A stretch of 5,393 nucleotides of DNA from Treponema sp. (GTDB lineage: Bacteria; Spirochaetota; Spirochaetia; Treponematales; Breznakiellaceae). The stretch is taken from contig JAISRW010000116.1 in NCBI GenBank assembly GCA_031273405.1, positions 1 to 5,393 of the forward strand. The letters are read 5' to 3'. The notes beneath the pieces were generated by a model, which saw only the letters and a list, made by a program, of their open reading frames with translations, was not told the DNA's origin and ran no database searches. Both the position numbers and the translations under genes were made by a program. Positions 1 to 4,430 of the stretch are shown piece by piece (position 1 is the stretch's first letter; each line of letters starts with the position of its first letter).

Positions 1-34
1 GCCGGTTCCAAAACTCGGTTAGTTTTGGCCCGGC
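1..34. repeat. Imperfect palindrome at window edge
   Basis: CCAAAACT (8-15) pairs perfectly with AGTTTTGG (21-28) around a 5-base loop. GCCGG (1-5) pairs with CCGGC (30-34) to extend the stem across a small internal loop. It shares the GTTCCAAAA / TTTTGG core with the hairpin at 84-114, so both may belong to one dispersed palindromic repeat family. No run of T follows, so it is not a typical intrinsic terminator. The window edge may cut off more of it. Confidence 0.55.
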
Positions 35-39
35 TCTTG

Positions 40-67
40 GAAAAAGCGGTCAAAAGCCCGCTTTTTC
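40..67 (-). terminator. Terminator-like hairpin downstream of rlmK-like gene
   Basis: AAAAAGCGG (41-49) pairs with CCGCTTTTT (58-66), with a further G-C pair at 40/67 and an 8-base loop. The A-run/T-run arms give a U-tract in transcripts from either strand, so it could stop transcription in both directions. It lies about 135 bases beyond the methyltransferase stop on the minus strand. The GC core is only four or five pairs, so this is a moderate call. Confidence 0.45.
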
Positions 68-83
68 TCCTAAATCTAAGGTT

Positions 84-114
84 GCAGTTCCAAAATCTGA
101 CATTTTGGAACTGC
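84..114. repeat. Perfect 13-bp hairpin, TTCCAAAAT family
   Basis: The 13 bases at 84-96 (starting GCAGTTCC) are the exact reverse complement of 102-114, with the 5-base loop CTGAC. The stem is long and perfect, but neither side is followed by a T-run, so it is better read as a palindromic intergenic repeat than a terminator. It shares its core with the palindrome at 1-34. It lies about 90 bases beyond the methyltransferase stop and could protect that gene's mRNA 3' end. Confidence 0.65.
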
Positions 115-180
115 CTCAATTGTCTGCCGCCGCGGGGTCTTACCGTATGATCAGAAGGCGTTTTTTGAGGTTTTATGCGT

Positions 181-197
181 GAAGCGCAACAAACTGC
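181..197 (+). repeat. 17-bp inverted repeat, copy A
   Basis: GAAGCGCAACAAACTGC here recurs as its exact reverse complement at 1569-1585. Outside the 17 bases the similarity continues for about seven more positions with three mismatches (GCG before, GG after). A chance 17-base match within a window this size is unlikely. The two copies bracket the methyltransferase gene. Confidence 0.7.
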
Positions 198-202
198 CAG
201 GC

Positions 203-1210
203 TCACTGAAAGGTCCAGCAGGCCGGCAGCTTTCTTCCCTTAAAATCCTCGTCCTCAAGCTCCTTTTCCCTGTTTACCGCCTGTACCCCCGGTATTTCCT
301 CCAGGCGGAAACCCCGGGCGTTGACGCTGAACCAGAGAACGCCGCCTCCCCCGAGGAGGCCCAGGCAACGGCGTATCAGCTTTCCGTGATCCCGCTTTAT
401 GTCCAGGACGCCTTCCATCTTCTTGGAGTTGGAGAAAGCAGGAGGGTCCAGGATGACGAGGTCCCACTTTTCTTTCGTCCTCTCGGCACGGTTCAAAAAA
501 GCTCCCGCCTCGGAGCGGATAAGGCGCCAGGGGGAGGCGGTCCCGGCGTCCGGAAAGGAGGCTTCAAAGCCGTTGAGGGCAAAATTGCGGCCCCCCCATT
601 CCAGGTAGGTCCGGGACATGTCCACCGAATCCACCGAGGCGGCCCCGCCGGCGGCGGCACAGACAGAGAAGGCGGCGGTATAGCAGAAAAGATTCAGGAC
701 CCGCTTCCCCGCCGAAGCCTCCCGGATAAGGTGCCGCATTTTGCGCCGGTCCAGAAAGAGGCCGGTGTCGAGGTAATCGGAAAGGTTCACGCTGAACCGC
801 AGATCCCCTTCGCCCACGGTGCGGATAAAATTCCGCTCCCCCAGCCGGCGGTACTGGTCCAGGGGCCGTTCCTTAAGGCGCCGCCGTTCCTTGATAAAAA
901 TGCGTTCCCGGGGAATTTCCAAAGCCCCGGAAACGGCGGCGGCCATGGCGTCAAGCCAGGCTTCTTCTTCCTTTTCGTCCTTTTCGTAGGGCCGTTTGTA
1001 GAGGGCCCCGGCGACGGCGCCGCCGTAGAAATCCAGGGCCAGGGGGATTTCCGGTATGTCCCTGTCGTAGAGGCGAAAGGCGTCGGTCCCGGTCCGGCGG
1101 GCCCATTTTTTGAGGTGCCGCCAGCGTTTGAGAAGCCGGTTCCCGAGCATTCCGGCCTGGGCCGCGGTTTTGTCCTTTCCGGGGACGGCGGAGCGGTTTT
1201 GCTTGACCAT
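203..1210 (-). CDS. rlmK: Stand-alone RlmK-type 23S rRNA (guanine-N7) methyltransferase
   Basis: A class I S-adenosylmethionine-dependent RNA methyltransferase of 335 residues. From memory it closely follows the C-terminal (RlmK) half of E. coli RlmKL, which makes m7G2069 in 23S rRNA. Visible matches, numbered from the ATG: an N-terminal NRLLKRWRHLKKWA and FRLYDRDIPE segment (about 24-53), the NLSDYLDTGLFLDRR motif (about 142-156), SAM-binding motif VLNLFCYTAAFSV (171-183), DMSRTYLEW (197-205), and the catalytic-type motif DLVILDPPAFSNSK (250-263). The RlmL half (THUMP domain and second methyltransferase) is absent, and no trace of it lies next to the gene. ATG at 1210 is preferred because AAGGTG sits 6 bases upstream; an in-frame TTG at 1249 has no ribosome-binding site and lies inside the predicted -35 box. 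The exact target base is inferred; the fold and family are well supported. Confidence 0.88.
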   Translation of the reverse strand: MVKQNRSAVPGKDKTAAQAGMLGNRLLKRWRHLKKWARRTGTDAFRLYDRDIPEIPLALDFYGGAVAGALYKRPYEKDEKEEEAWLDAMAAAVSGALEIPRERIFIKERRRLKERPLDQYRRLGERNFIRTVGEGDLRFSVNLSDYLDTGLFLDRRKMRHLIREASAGKRVLNLFCYTAAFSVCAAAGGAASVDSVDMSRTYLEWGGRNFALNGFEASFPDAGTASPWRLIRSEAGAFLNRAERTKEKWDLVILDPPAFSNSKKMEGVLDIKRDHGKLIRRCLGLLGGGGVLWFSVNARGFRLEEIPGVQAVNREKELEDEDFKGRKLPACWTFQ

Positions 1211-1217
1211 GTACCGC

Positions 1218-1246
1218 ACCTTACGGTTAAGCCGCGAAAAAGTCAA
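1218..1246 (-). promoter_or_regulatory. Candidate promoter of the rlmK-like gene
   Basis: On the minus strand TTGACT (1246-1241), a near-consensus -35, is followed after exactly 17 bases by TAAGGT (1223-1218), a weak -10. The ATG begins 7 bases after it. The same TAAGGTG bases also resemble a Shine-Dalgarno sequence, and both readings cannot easily hold together: if TAAGGT is the -10, the transcript starts essentially at the ATG. Confidence 0.4.
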
Positions 1247-1380
1247 CAAGGCGCAAGGCGCGGCCGGAACAGCGGGGCGGATAATGCGGGCCCTTCTTCA
1301 CTCCCCCCTGGAAACCAGCAGTTTGCCGCGAGCGATTCGGGAACATTCCCCAACCGTCCGGGCCGTGGCCGCCGTGTTTT

Positions 1381-1524
1381 CGCGCCCTCTCCGTAGGCGC
1401 CGCCGTTCCATCCCTTACCCCGGACGGCGTTGCCCCGGTTCCCGGCGGCAGCGTCCGCAGGCGCCGTACCGTAGCCTGTCGCCCCGGAGGGCATCCTGAC
1501 GGTAACGGTCTTGGGGACGTTAAC
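1381..1524 (-). pseudogene. Decayed surface-protein repeat-unit remnant
   Basis: Minus-strand translation gives VPKTVTVRMPSGATGYG and, a few residues on, RGKGWNGGAYGEG. From memory, this order of motifs (VTVxxPSGATGYG, then a W-G-N-A-F-like stretch, then RGKGWDGxxYGxG) recurs in large repeat-bearing surface lipoproteins of termite-gut treponemes. Here the expected N-W-G-N-A-F reads NRGNAV. The lead-in from 1740 is low-complexity hairpin and transposon sequence, no ribosome-binding site or credible start is visible, and the frame runs on through unrelated sequence to a stop at 1243. I read it as a fragment of a lost gene, not an expressed protein. The flank 1250-1380 shows no further recognisable coding content. 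The family match is from recall only. Confidence 0.4.
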
Positions 1525-1568
1525 CCGGTCGAATATATTCGTTCCCACCGCAGGGGCCGCCGCTCCCA

Positions 1569-1585
1569 GCAGTTTGTTGCGCTTC
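1569..1585 (-). repeat. 17-bp inverted repeat, copy B
   Basis: The exact reverse complement of 181-197. A third, degraded relative (AGCAGTTTGCCGCG) lies near 1318-1331 in the same orientation as this copy, so the motif may be part of a dispersed repeat family, not a dedicated pair. Confidence 0.7.
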
Positions 1586-1689
1586 GCGCGTGAAACCGCC
1601 AAAAACCGCCTTGCAGGCGGCTGCGAACCTGCGGTTCGATTTACCTTGCAAACCGCGCTCGAACCATCGAACCGAAGGTTCGCGGTTCG
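1579..1689. repeat. Cluster of short triloop hairpins
   Basis: Four compact hairpins follow one another: GCGC-TTC-GCGC (about 1579-1589), CCGCCT-TGC-AGGCGG (1606-1620), CGAACC-TGC-GGTTCG (1624-1638), and a nested structure in which two CGAACC copies (1660-1665, 1668-1673) face two GGTTCG copies (1677-1682, 1684-1689) around a GAA loop. CCTTGCA is followed by CGAACC twice, about 35 bases apart, suggesting imperfect duplication. The cluster resembles REP-type intergenic palindromes. No transposase of the REP-associated type is visible here. Confidence 0.6.
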
Positions 1690-1707
1690 GCGAGGTATGT
1701 CGTTCTC

Positions 1708-1716
1708 ACAAGGTAT
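1708..1716. repeat. Left target-site duplication, 9 bp
   Basis: ACAAGGTAT directly abuts the left terminal inverted repeat of the element at 1717-1928 and is repeated exactly, in the same orientation, at 1929-1937. Confidence 0.8.
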
Positions 1717-1928
1717 CACTGCTGTCCGGTTTATTTCCAAAATTCGTCCAATTCCTTAAATTTTCTCTCAAATTTCAAATTTTTCATATAAAACCCGGAC
1801 CAACCCTCCATAGAATTTAAGATTTGAATACAATATGTGTCAGAATAATTTGACAAGTGGGCCATAATGACCCAAATTTGCTTCTTTTTTCTTGAAATTT
1901 AGGGAAAAATTTAAACCGGACAGCAGTG
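1717..1928. mobile_element. 212-bp MITE-like non-autonomous transposable element
   Basis: The ends are perfect 17-bp inverted repeats: CACTGCTGTCCGGTTTA at 1717-1733 and its reverse complement at 1912-1928. They are followed inward by similar T-rich/TTTCC sequence. Both ends are abutted by the direct repeat ACAAGGTAT, as expected of a transposition target duplication. The interior is roughly 30% GC by eye, against a GC-rich neighbourhood, and encodes no protein. It must therefore depend on a transposase supplied elsewhere, or be an internally deleted insertion sequence. A 9-bp duplication with about 17-bp ends is compatible with the IS4 superfamily (IS10 and IS50 make 9-bp duplications), but that is not diagnostic. 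The identical duplications suggest fairly recent insertion. It landed downstream of the hydrolase gene and upstream of the decayed repeat unit, harming no intact gene. Confidence 0.82.
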
Positions 1929-1937
1929 ACAAGGTAT
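1929..1937. repeat. Right target-site duplication, 9 bp
   Basis: ACAAGGTAT directly follows the right terminal inverted repeat and is identical to 1708-1716. Removing one copy plus the element restores a continuous pre-insertion sequence. Confidence 0.8.
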
Positions 1938-1946
1938 TTTGACTCA

Positions 1947-1992
1947 GGGTACATACCCTTAGTTCCGCCGCAAGCGGCCGGGGTATGTACCC
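1947..1992. repeat. Long inverted repeat beyond the hydrolase gene
   Basis: GGGTACATACCC (1947-1958) is the exact reverse complement of GGGTATGTACCC (1981-1992); an A-T pair at 1946/1993 extends the stem. Each arm is itself nearly palindromic, and the loop contains a smaller CCGC/GCGG stem (1965-1968, 1974-1977). It begins 20 bases after the stop of the minus-strand hydrolase gene, the right place for an mRNA 3'-end structure. It lacks a T-run on either strand, so canonical intrinsic termination is not supported. Confidence 0.6.
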
Positions 1993-2012
1993 TTCGCAAC
2001 GAATCAAACCCC

Positions 2013-2645
2013 TCAATACGAATCAATTTTGAAGGCGGGGCGCTTTTTTTTCTGTTCCTCGAAGAACTGAACGCCCCGGTTAAAGCGGCGCTCGGCTTCC
2101 AAGGTTGTGGGGGGGCCGTGGCCGGGGAGCACCACATAGTCCCCGGGGAGGGCGAAGATCTTGGTCCTCAGGGCGCTAATCTGGTTCGCCGCGGCGTAGC
2201 TTGAGGCGGTACGGCCCACCATGCCGGCGCTCAAAGCGTCCCCTGAAAAAAGGAGGCGGCCGATCTTGTAGACCGCCGAATCCGCCGAGTGGCCCGGCAC
2301 GCCGATGATTTCAGCCTGAAAGGGCCCTATGCCGAGGGTTTCCCCGTCCTTCACCATGATGGTGCGATAATCCCGTATTACCGGGTTCATCCCGTAGATC
2401 GGGGCGTTGTAGATCCGCTTGAGGGTTCTCAACCCGTGGACATGGTTGAGGTGATCGTGGGTTACCAGTATGCCCCGGAGGGTATAATCATTATCCTCGA
2501 TAAAACTAAGCACCGCCTCGTCCATATTGCCCGGGTCCACGATGACCGCTTCTCTTTGAAGCTTATCCCCGCCTTTTTCAAAGTCGGTTCCCAGGACATA
2601 ACAGTTGCTGAAACCAAAAGTACAGTAATGGAAAAAAAGTTTCAT
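2013..2645 (-). CDS. Metallo-beta-lactamase-fold hydrolase, glyoxalase II-like
   Basis: A soluble 210-residue protein of the metallo-beta-lactamase fold, closest in style to the short glyoxalase II-like (GloB/YcbL-type) hydrolases. From the chosen ATG: an N-terminal strand region ending in IVDPG (about 35-39), the metal motif THDHLNH (62-68), GHSADS with metal ligand H119, FSGDAL with bridging D136, and PGHGP with H176. The usual H-x-H-x-D-H motif here reads H-D-H-L-N-H: the aspartate that normally helps bind the second zinc is asparagine (N67, codon AAC), while the other ligands remain. ATG at 2645 is preferred over an in-frame TTG at 2693 because GGGAG lies 5 bases upstream and the TTG would overlap the preceding gene. 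That gene, encoding a pentapeptide-repeat protein, ends 25 bases before this start, so the two are probably co-transcribed. Substrate unknown; no signal peptide or membrane segment. Confidence 0.85.
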   Translation of the reverse strand: MKLFFHYCTFGFSNCYVLGTDFEKGGDKLQREAVIVDPGNMDEAVLSFIEDNDYTLRGILVTHDHLNHVHGLRTLKRIYNAPIYGMNPVIRDYRTIMVKDGETLGIGPFQAEIIGVPGHSADSAVYKIGRLLFSGDALSAGMVGRTASSYAAANQISALRTKIFALPGDYVVLPGHGPPTTLEAERRFNRGVQFFEEQKKKRPAFKIDSY

Positions 2646-2650
2646 TTGAT

Positions 2651-2655
2651 CTCCC
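2651..2655 (-). promoter_or_regulatory. Ribosome-binding site fixing the hydrolase start
   Basis: GGGAG on the minus strand is separated by 5 bases from the ATG at 2645. It supports that start over the upstream TTG at 2693. Confidence 0.7.
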
Positions 2656-2670
2656 GGTTTATCTCCCGTT

Positions 2671-3264
2671 TCATTCCATCTCCTCGGGTTCAAAAATCGC
2701 TTCCGCCGTGTTGGAGGATTTAAAGGATATTTCGTCCTGCCGGGCTTTGATAAAATTGACCCGTTTCAGGTTGCAGTCTTTAAAACCGGTACGGGCCATG
2801 TCGGCGTTAATAAAGCGGCTGTTGTAGAGGTTGCTGTCATTAAAGCTGCAATCGTTTATGAGGGCCCCGCCGAAATTGACATGGAGCAGTTCCGACCCTT
2901 CGAAGCCGCACTCCCGCAGGGAACTCCCCGCGAAGGACAAAAACTGAAAATCGACCTTGGAAAAATCACAGGACAGCAATGTGGAAAAATCGAAAAAAAC
3001 CATCCGCATCAGGGCGCCGGAAAAACAGCAGGCGGAAAAGGTAGACCCCGAAAAATTGCAGCCGTAAAAAGTGCGGCCTGAAAAATCAACCCCGTCAAAA
3101 TGCAGGCCTTGGGCGGATAGGTCCTTTACGGTTTTTTTGCCGCTGAGGAGCGCCCCGATTCTGCGGGCTTCCGCGCCGGCGTCGACCGAGTGAATGGCGC
3201 ATAAGGCGGAACCTGTTATGGCCGGTTTGCCGCAGCCCGCCGCGCAGGGTATCATGCTAAACAT
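2671..3264 (-). CDS. Pentapeptide-repeat protein with N-terminal Cys/His motif
   Basis: A 197-residue protein in two parts. Residues about 7-25 hold C-x3-C-x10-C-x2-H (C7, C11, C22, H25), a likely small zinc site. Residues about 54-193 are some 28 uninterrupted pentapeptides with F, L or M at the central position and small or polar residues such as S, A, C, N and G around it (for example VDFSG, CNFSG, SNLYN), predicting a quadrilateral right-handed beta-helix of about seven coils. There is no signal peptide, membrane segment or added enzyme domain. Pentapeptide proteins are functionally diverse (some, like MfpA/Qnr, bind DNA gyrase); nothing here identifies a target. The start could be GTG at 3270 or ATG at 3264 or 3255. 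I prefer 3264 because it lies exactly 6 bases beyond an extended -10 box, implying a leaderless message, and none of the options has a Shine-Dalgarno sequence. It lies just upstream of the hydrolase gene and diverges from the plus-strand cluster. Confidence 0.87.
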   Translation of the reverse strand: MFSMIPCAAGCGKPAITGSALCAIHSVDAGAEARRIGALLSGKKTVKDLSAQGLHFDGVDFSGRTFYGCNFSGSTFSACCFSGALMRMVFFDFSTLLSCDFSKVDFQFLSFAGSSLRECGFEGSELLHVNFGGALINDCSFNDSNLYNSRFINADMARTGFKDCNLKRVNFIKARQDEISFKSSNTAEAIFEPEEME

Positions 3265-3270
3265 GATCAC

Positions 3271-3299
3271 AGTGTAGCACGGCTTTTTAATATTGAGTA
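3271..3299 (-). promoter_or_regulatory. Extended -10 promoter for the pentapeptide gene
   Basis: On the minus strand TGC-TACACT (3279-3271) fits the extended -10 pattern TGn-TAnnnT. The -35 position, 17 bases upstream, reads TACTCA (3299-3294) and is poor, as is tolerated with an extended -10. The predicted transcription start falls on the A of the ATG at 3264. It overlaps the -35 of the divergent plus-strand promoter, so the two could interfere or be co-regulated. Confidence 0.5.
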
Positions 3300-3321
3300 G
3301 TCAGGCTTCTTACTGTATGAT
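3293..3321 (+). promoter_or_regulatory. Sigma-70-type promoter of the murI-rsgA cluster
   Basis: TTGAGT (3293-3298) and TATGAT (3316-3321) are separated by exactly 17 bases, each close to the consensus. The -10 ends 6 bases before the ATG at 3328, so the predicted transcription start coincides with the start codon. No Shine-Dalgarno sequence precedes that ATG, which fits leaderless translation. Confidence 0.65.
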
Positions 3322-3327
3322 TACGTT

Positions 3328-3621
3328 ATGTGCTGGTATTGCGGATCTCCGGTAAAAGACGCGGAACCTATTGGCCGGTCCTTTCGCTGTCCCGATTGCG
3401 GAAAGGATCTCCGGGTTTGTAAACACTGCTCCCGCTATCTTCCCGGCGCCCGGGGGGACTGCGCCGAACCCCAGGCCGAGCATCCCGAAAGCCGGGAGAC
3501 GGCGACTTTCTGCGACTGGTTTGCCCTGAACCCGAAATTCCGGGAAGCCTCGGCAGGAGCGAAAAAGGCCCGGGACGGCGCCGCTTCGGCGCGGTCGGCT
3601 TTTAGCGATTTGTTCAAGTAG
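3328..3621 (+). CDS. Small cysteine-rich zinc-ribbon protein
   Basis: A 97-residue protein with eight cysteines: CxxC pairs at C2/C5, C21/C24 and C31/C34, plus C45 and C62. The layout (paired knuckles, then HCSRYLPG, CAEPQAE and FCDWF) matches, from memory, an unnamed family of short zinc-binding proteins found in deltaproteobacteria and spirochaetes with a C-x-x-C-R-x-Y-x-P-G ... C-x-E ... A-E ... F-C-D-x-F signature. The C-terminal 30 residues are alanine/lysine-rich and look flexible. The start codon lies at the predicted transcription start, without a ribosome-binding site. The stop (TAG, 3619-3621) shares its last base with the GTG of the glutamate racemase, indicating one operon with translational coupling. 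The biochemical role is unknown; a structural or RNA/protein-binding role is plausible but not shown. Confidence 0.8.
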   Translation: MCWYCGSPVKDAEPIGRSFRCPDCGKDLRVCKHCSRYLPGARGDCAEPQAEHPESRETATFCDWFALNPKFREASAGAKKARDGAASARSAFSDLFK

Positions 3622-4430
3622 TGTTTGACAGCATGGATCGTCCCCTGGTTTTTCTGGATTCCGGTATCGGCAGCCTCCCCTATGTCCGGTTTTTCTGCTC
3701 CCGCAACCCCCGGGAAAGGGTAATCTGCCTCGCCGACAGGGCCGGCTTCCCTTACGGGCCCAAACCGAAAGAAGAGCTTGCCGCCCATTTGTTTTCCCTT
3801 GCCGAAAGGCTCGTCTCCGCCTACGATCCCAAGCTTCTGGTTTTATCCTGCAACACCGCCTCGGTTTCGGCCCTGGATTTTCTGCGGGAACATTTCCCTT
3901 CCCTTCCCATTGTGGGAACCGTGCCGGCGGTTAAGCCCGCGGTCCTGGCCAGCAAAACCCGGCGGGTGGGAGTCCTGGGGACAGAGCGGACCATCGCCGA
4001 CCCTTATATCGCCCTCCTGGCGGCCCGTTACGGGCCCGATTGCGCGATACTGGGGGAGGCCGCCCCGGCGCTGGTGGAATTCGTGGAACACCGTTACCTT
4101 GCCGCCAAGGAGGAAGAACGATCCGCGGCGGTGGGCCCGTGGATCGAAAAATTCCGCCTCGCCGGGGTTGACGCGGTGGTTTTGGGCTGTACCCATTTTC
4201 TCCATCTCCTGGAAGAATTCCGCAAAGCCGGGAACGGGGACATAGTCATTTACGGCTCCGTAGAAGGGGTCTCCCGCCGGGTTGAAGCCCTTCTGGACAA
4301 AGGCAGGCTCAGGAGGAAAGGCGGCGGGGAATCTCCCCGGCCCGTCCTGGCGGTAACCGGAGAGGGGCCCTTGGAAAGCTGCTGGAACGAGACGGCCGCT
4401 CTTTTCGGTTTTAAAACGGAGCGATTCTGA
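3621..4430 (+). CDS. murI: Glutamate racemase
   Basis: Cytoplasmic, cofactor-independent enzyme that interconverts L- and D-glutamate, supplying D-glutamate for peptidoglycan precursors (added by MurD). The 269-residue length is normal. Diagnostic motifs: LDSGIGSLP (12-20), FPYGPKP (43-49), catalytic cysteine C77 in SCNTAS, and the second catalytic cysteine C190 in GCTHF. The C-terminal segment where many family members have an I/L-D-S/P turn reads YGSVEGV (211-217), a mild departure. The start is GTG at 3621, sharing one base with the preceding stop (TAGTG). An ATG at 3633 would give a protein four residues shorter, still keeping all motifs; neither has a clear Shine-Dalgarno sequence, so coupling favours the GTG. 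The stop overlaps the rsgA start (TGATG). The aspartate/glutamate racemase superfamily includes other activities, but both cysteines and the motif set make glutamate racemase the best call. Confidence 0.93.
   Translation: MFDSMDRPLVFLDSGIGSLPYVRFFCSRNPRERVICLADRAGFPYGPKPKEELAAHLFSLAERLVSAYDPKLLVLSCNTASVSALDFLREHFPSLPIVGTVPAVKPAVLASKTRRVGVLGTERTIADPYIALLAARYGPDCAILGEAAPALVEFVEHRYLAAKEEERSAAVGPWIEKFRLAGVDAVVLGCTHFLHLLEEFRKAGNGDIVIYGSVEGVSRRVEALLDKGRLRRKGGGESPRPVLAVTGEGPLESCWNETAALFGFKTERF
4418..4421 (+). promoter_or_regulatory. Ribosome-binding site for rsgA
   Basis: GGAG lies within the 3' end of murI, 8 bases before the ATG at 4430. It is the clearest Shine-Dalgarno sequence in the plus-strand cluster and supports that start. 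Confidence 0.6.

Noticed and set aside
138..151. Shared TCTTAC-C/T-GTATGAT sequence with 3308-3321 as a conserved regulatory motif
   Set aside because: Thirteen of fourteen matching positions are expected by chance a couple of times in a window of this size, and only the second copy has a good -35.
179..1396. A 405-codon open frame on the plus strand
   Set aside because: It lies antisense to the methyltransferase, its translation is rich in P, G and R without any domain, and it arises from GC-rich codon bias. The minus-strand gene has clear family motifs.
1243..1740. A 165-codon minus-strand frame as an intact gene
   Set aside because: It starts inside the transposable element, reads through the hairpin cluster, and has no ribosome-binding site. 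Only the segment at 1381-1524 looks like former protein.
1850..1869. TTGACA followed by CATAAT inside the transposable element as an outward promoter
   Set aside because: The two hexamers are only 8 bases apart, far short of the required 16-18, and no alternative -10 at proper spacing is convincing.
1211..2012. CRISPR array, tRNA or riboswitch in the long non-coding gap
   Set aside because: The repeats are irregular palindromes without evenly spaced spacers; no cloverleaf or known aptamer pattern could be recognised by eye.
2671..3264. Qnr/MfpA-type fluoroquinolone resistance protein
   Set aside because: Pentapeptide repeats alone do not show gyrase binding; the N-terminal Cys/His motif and the genomic context offer no support for that role.
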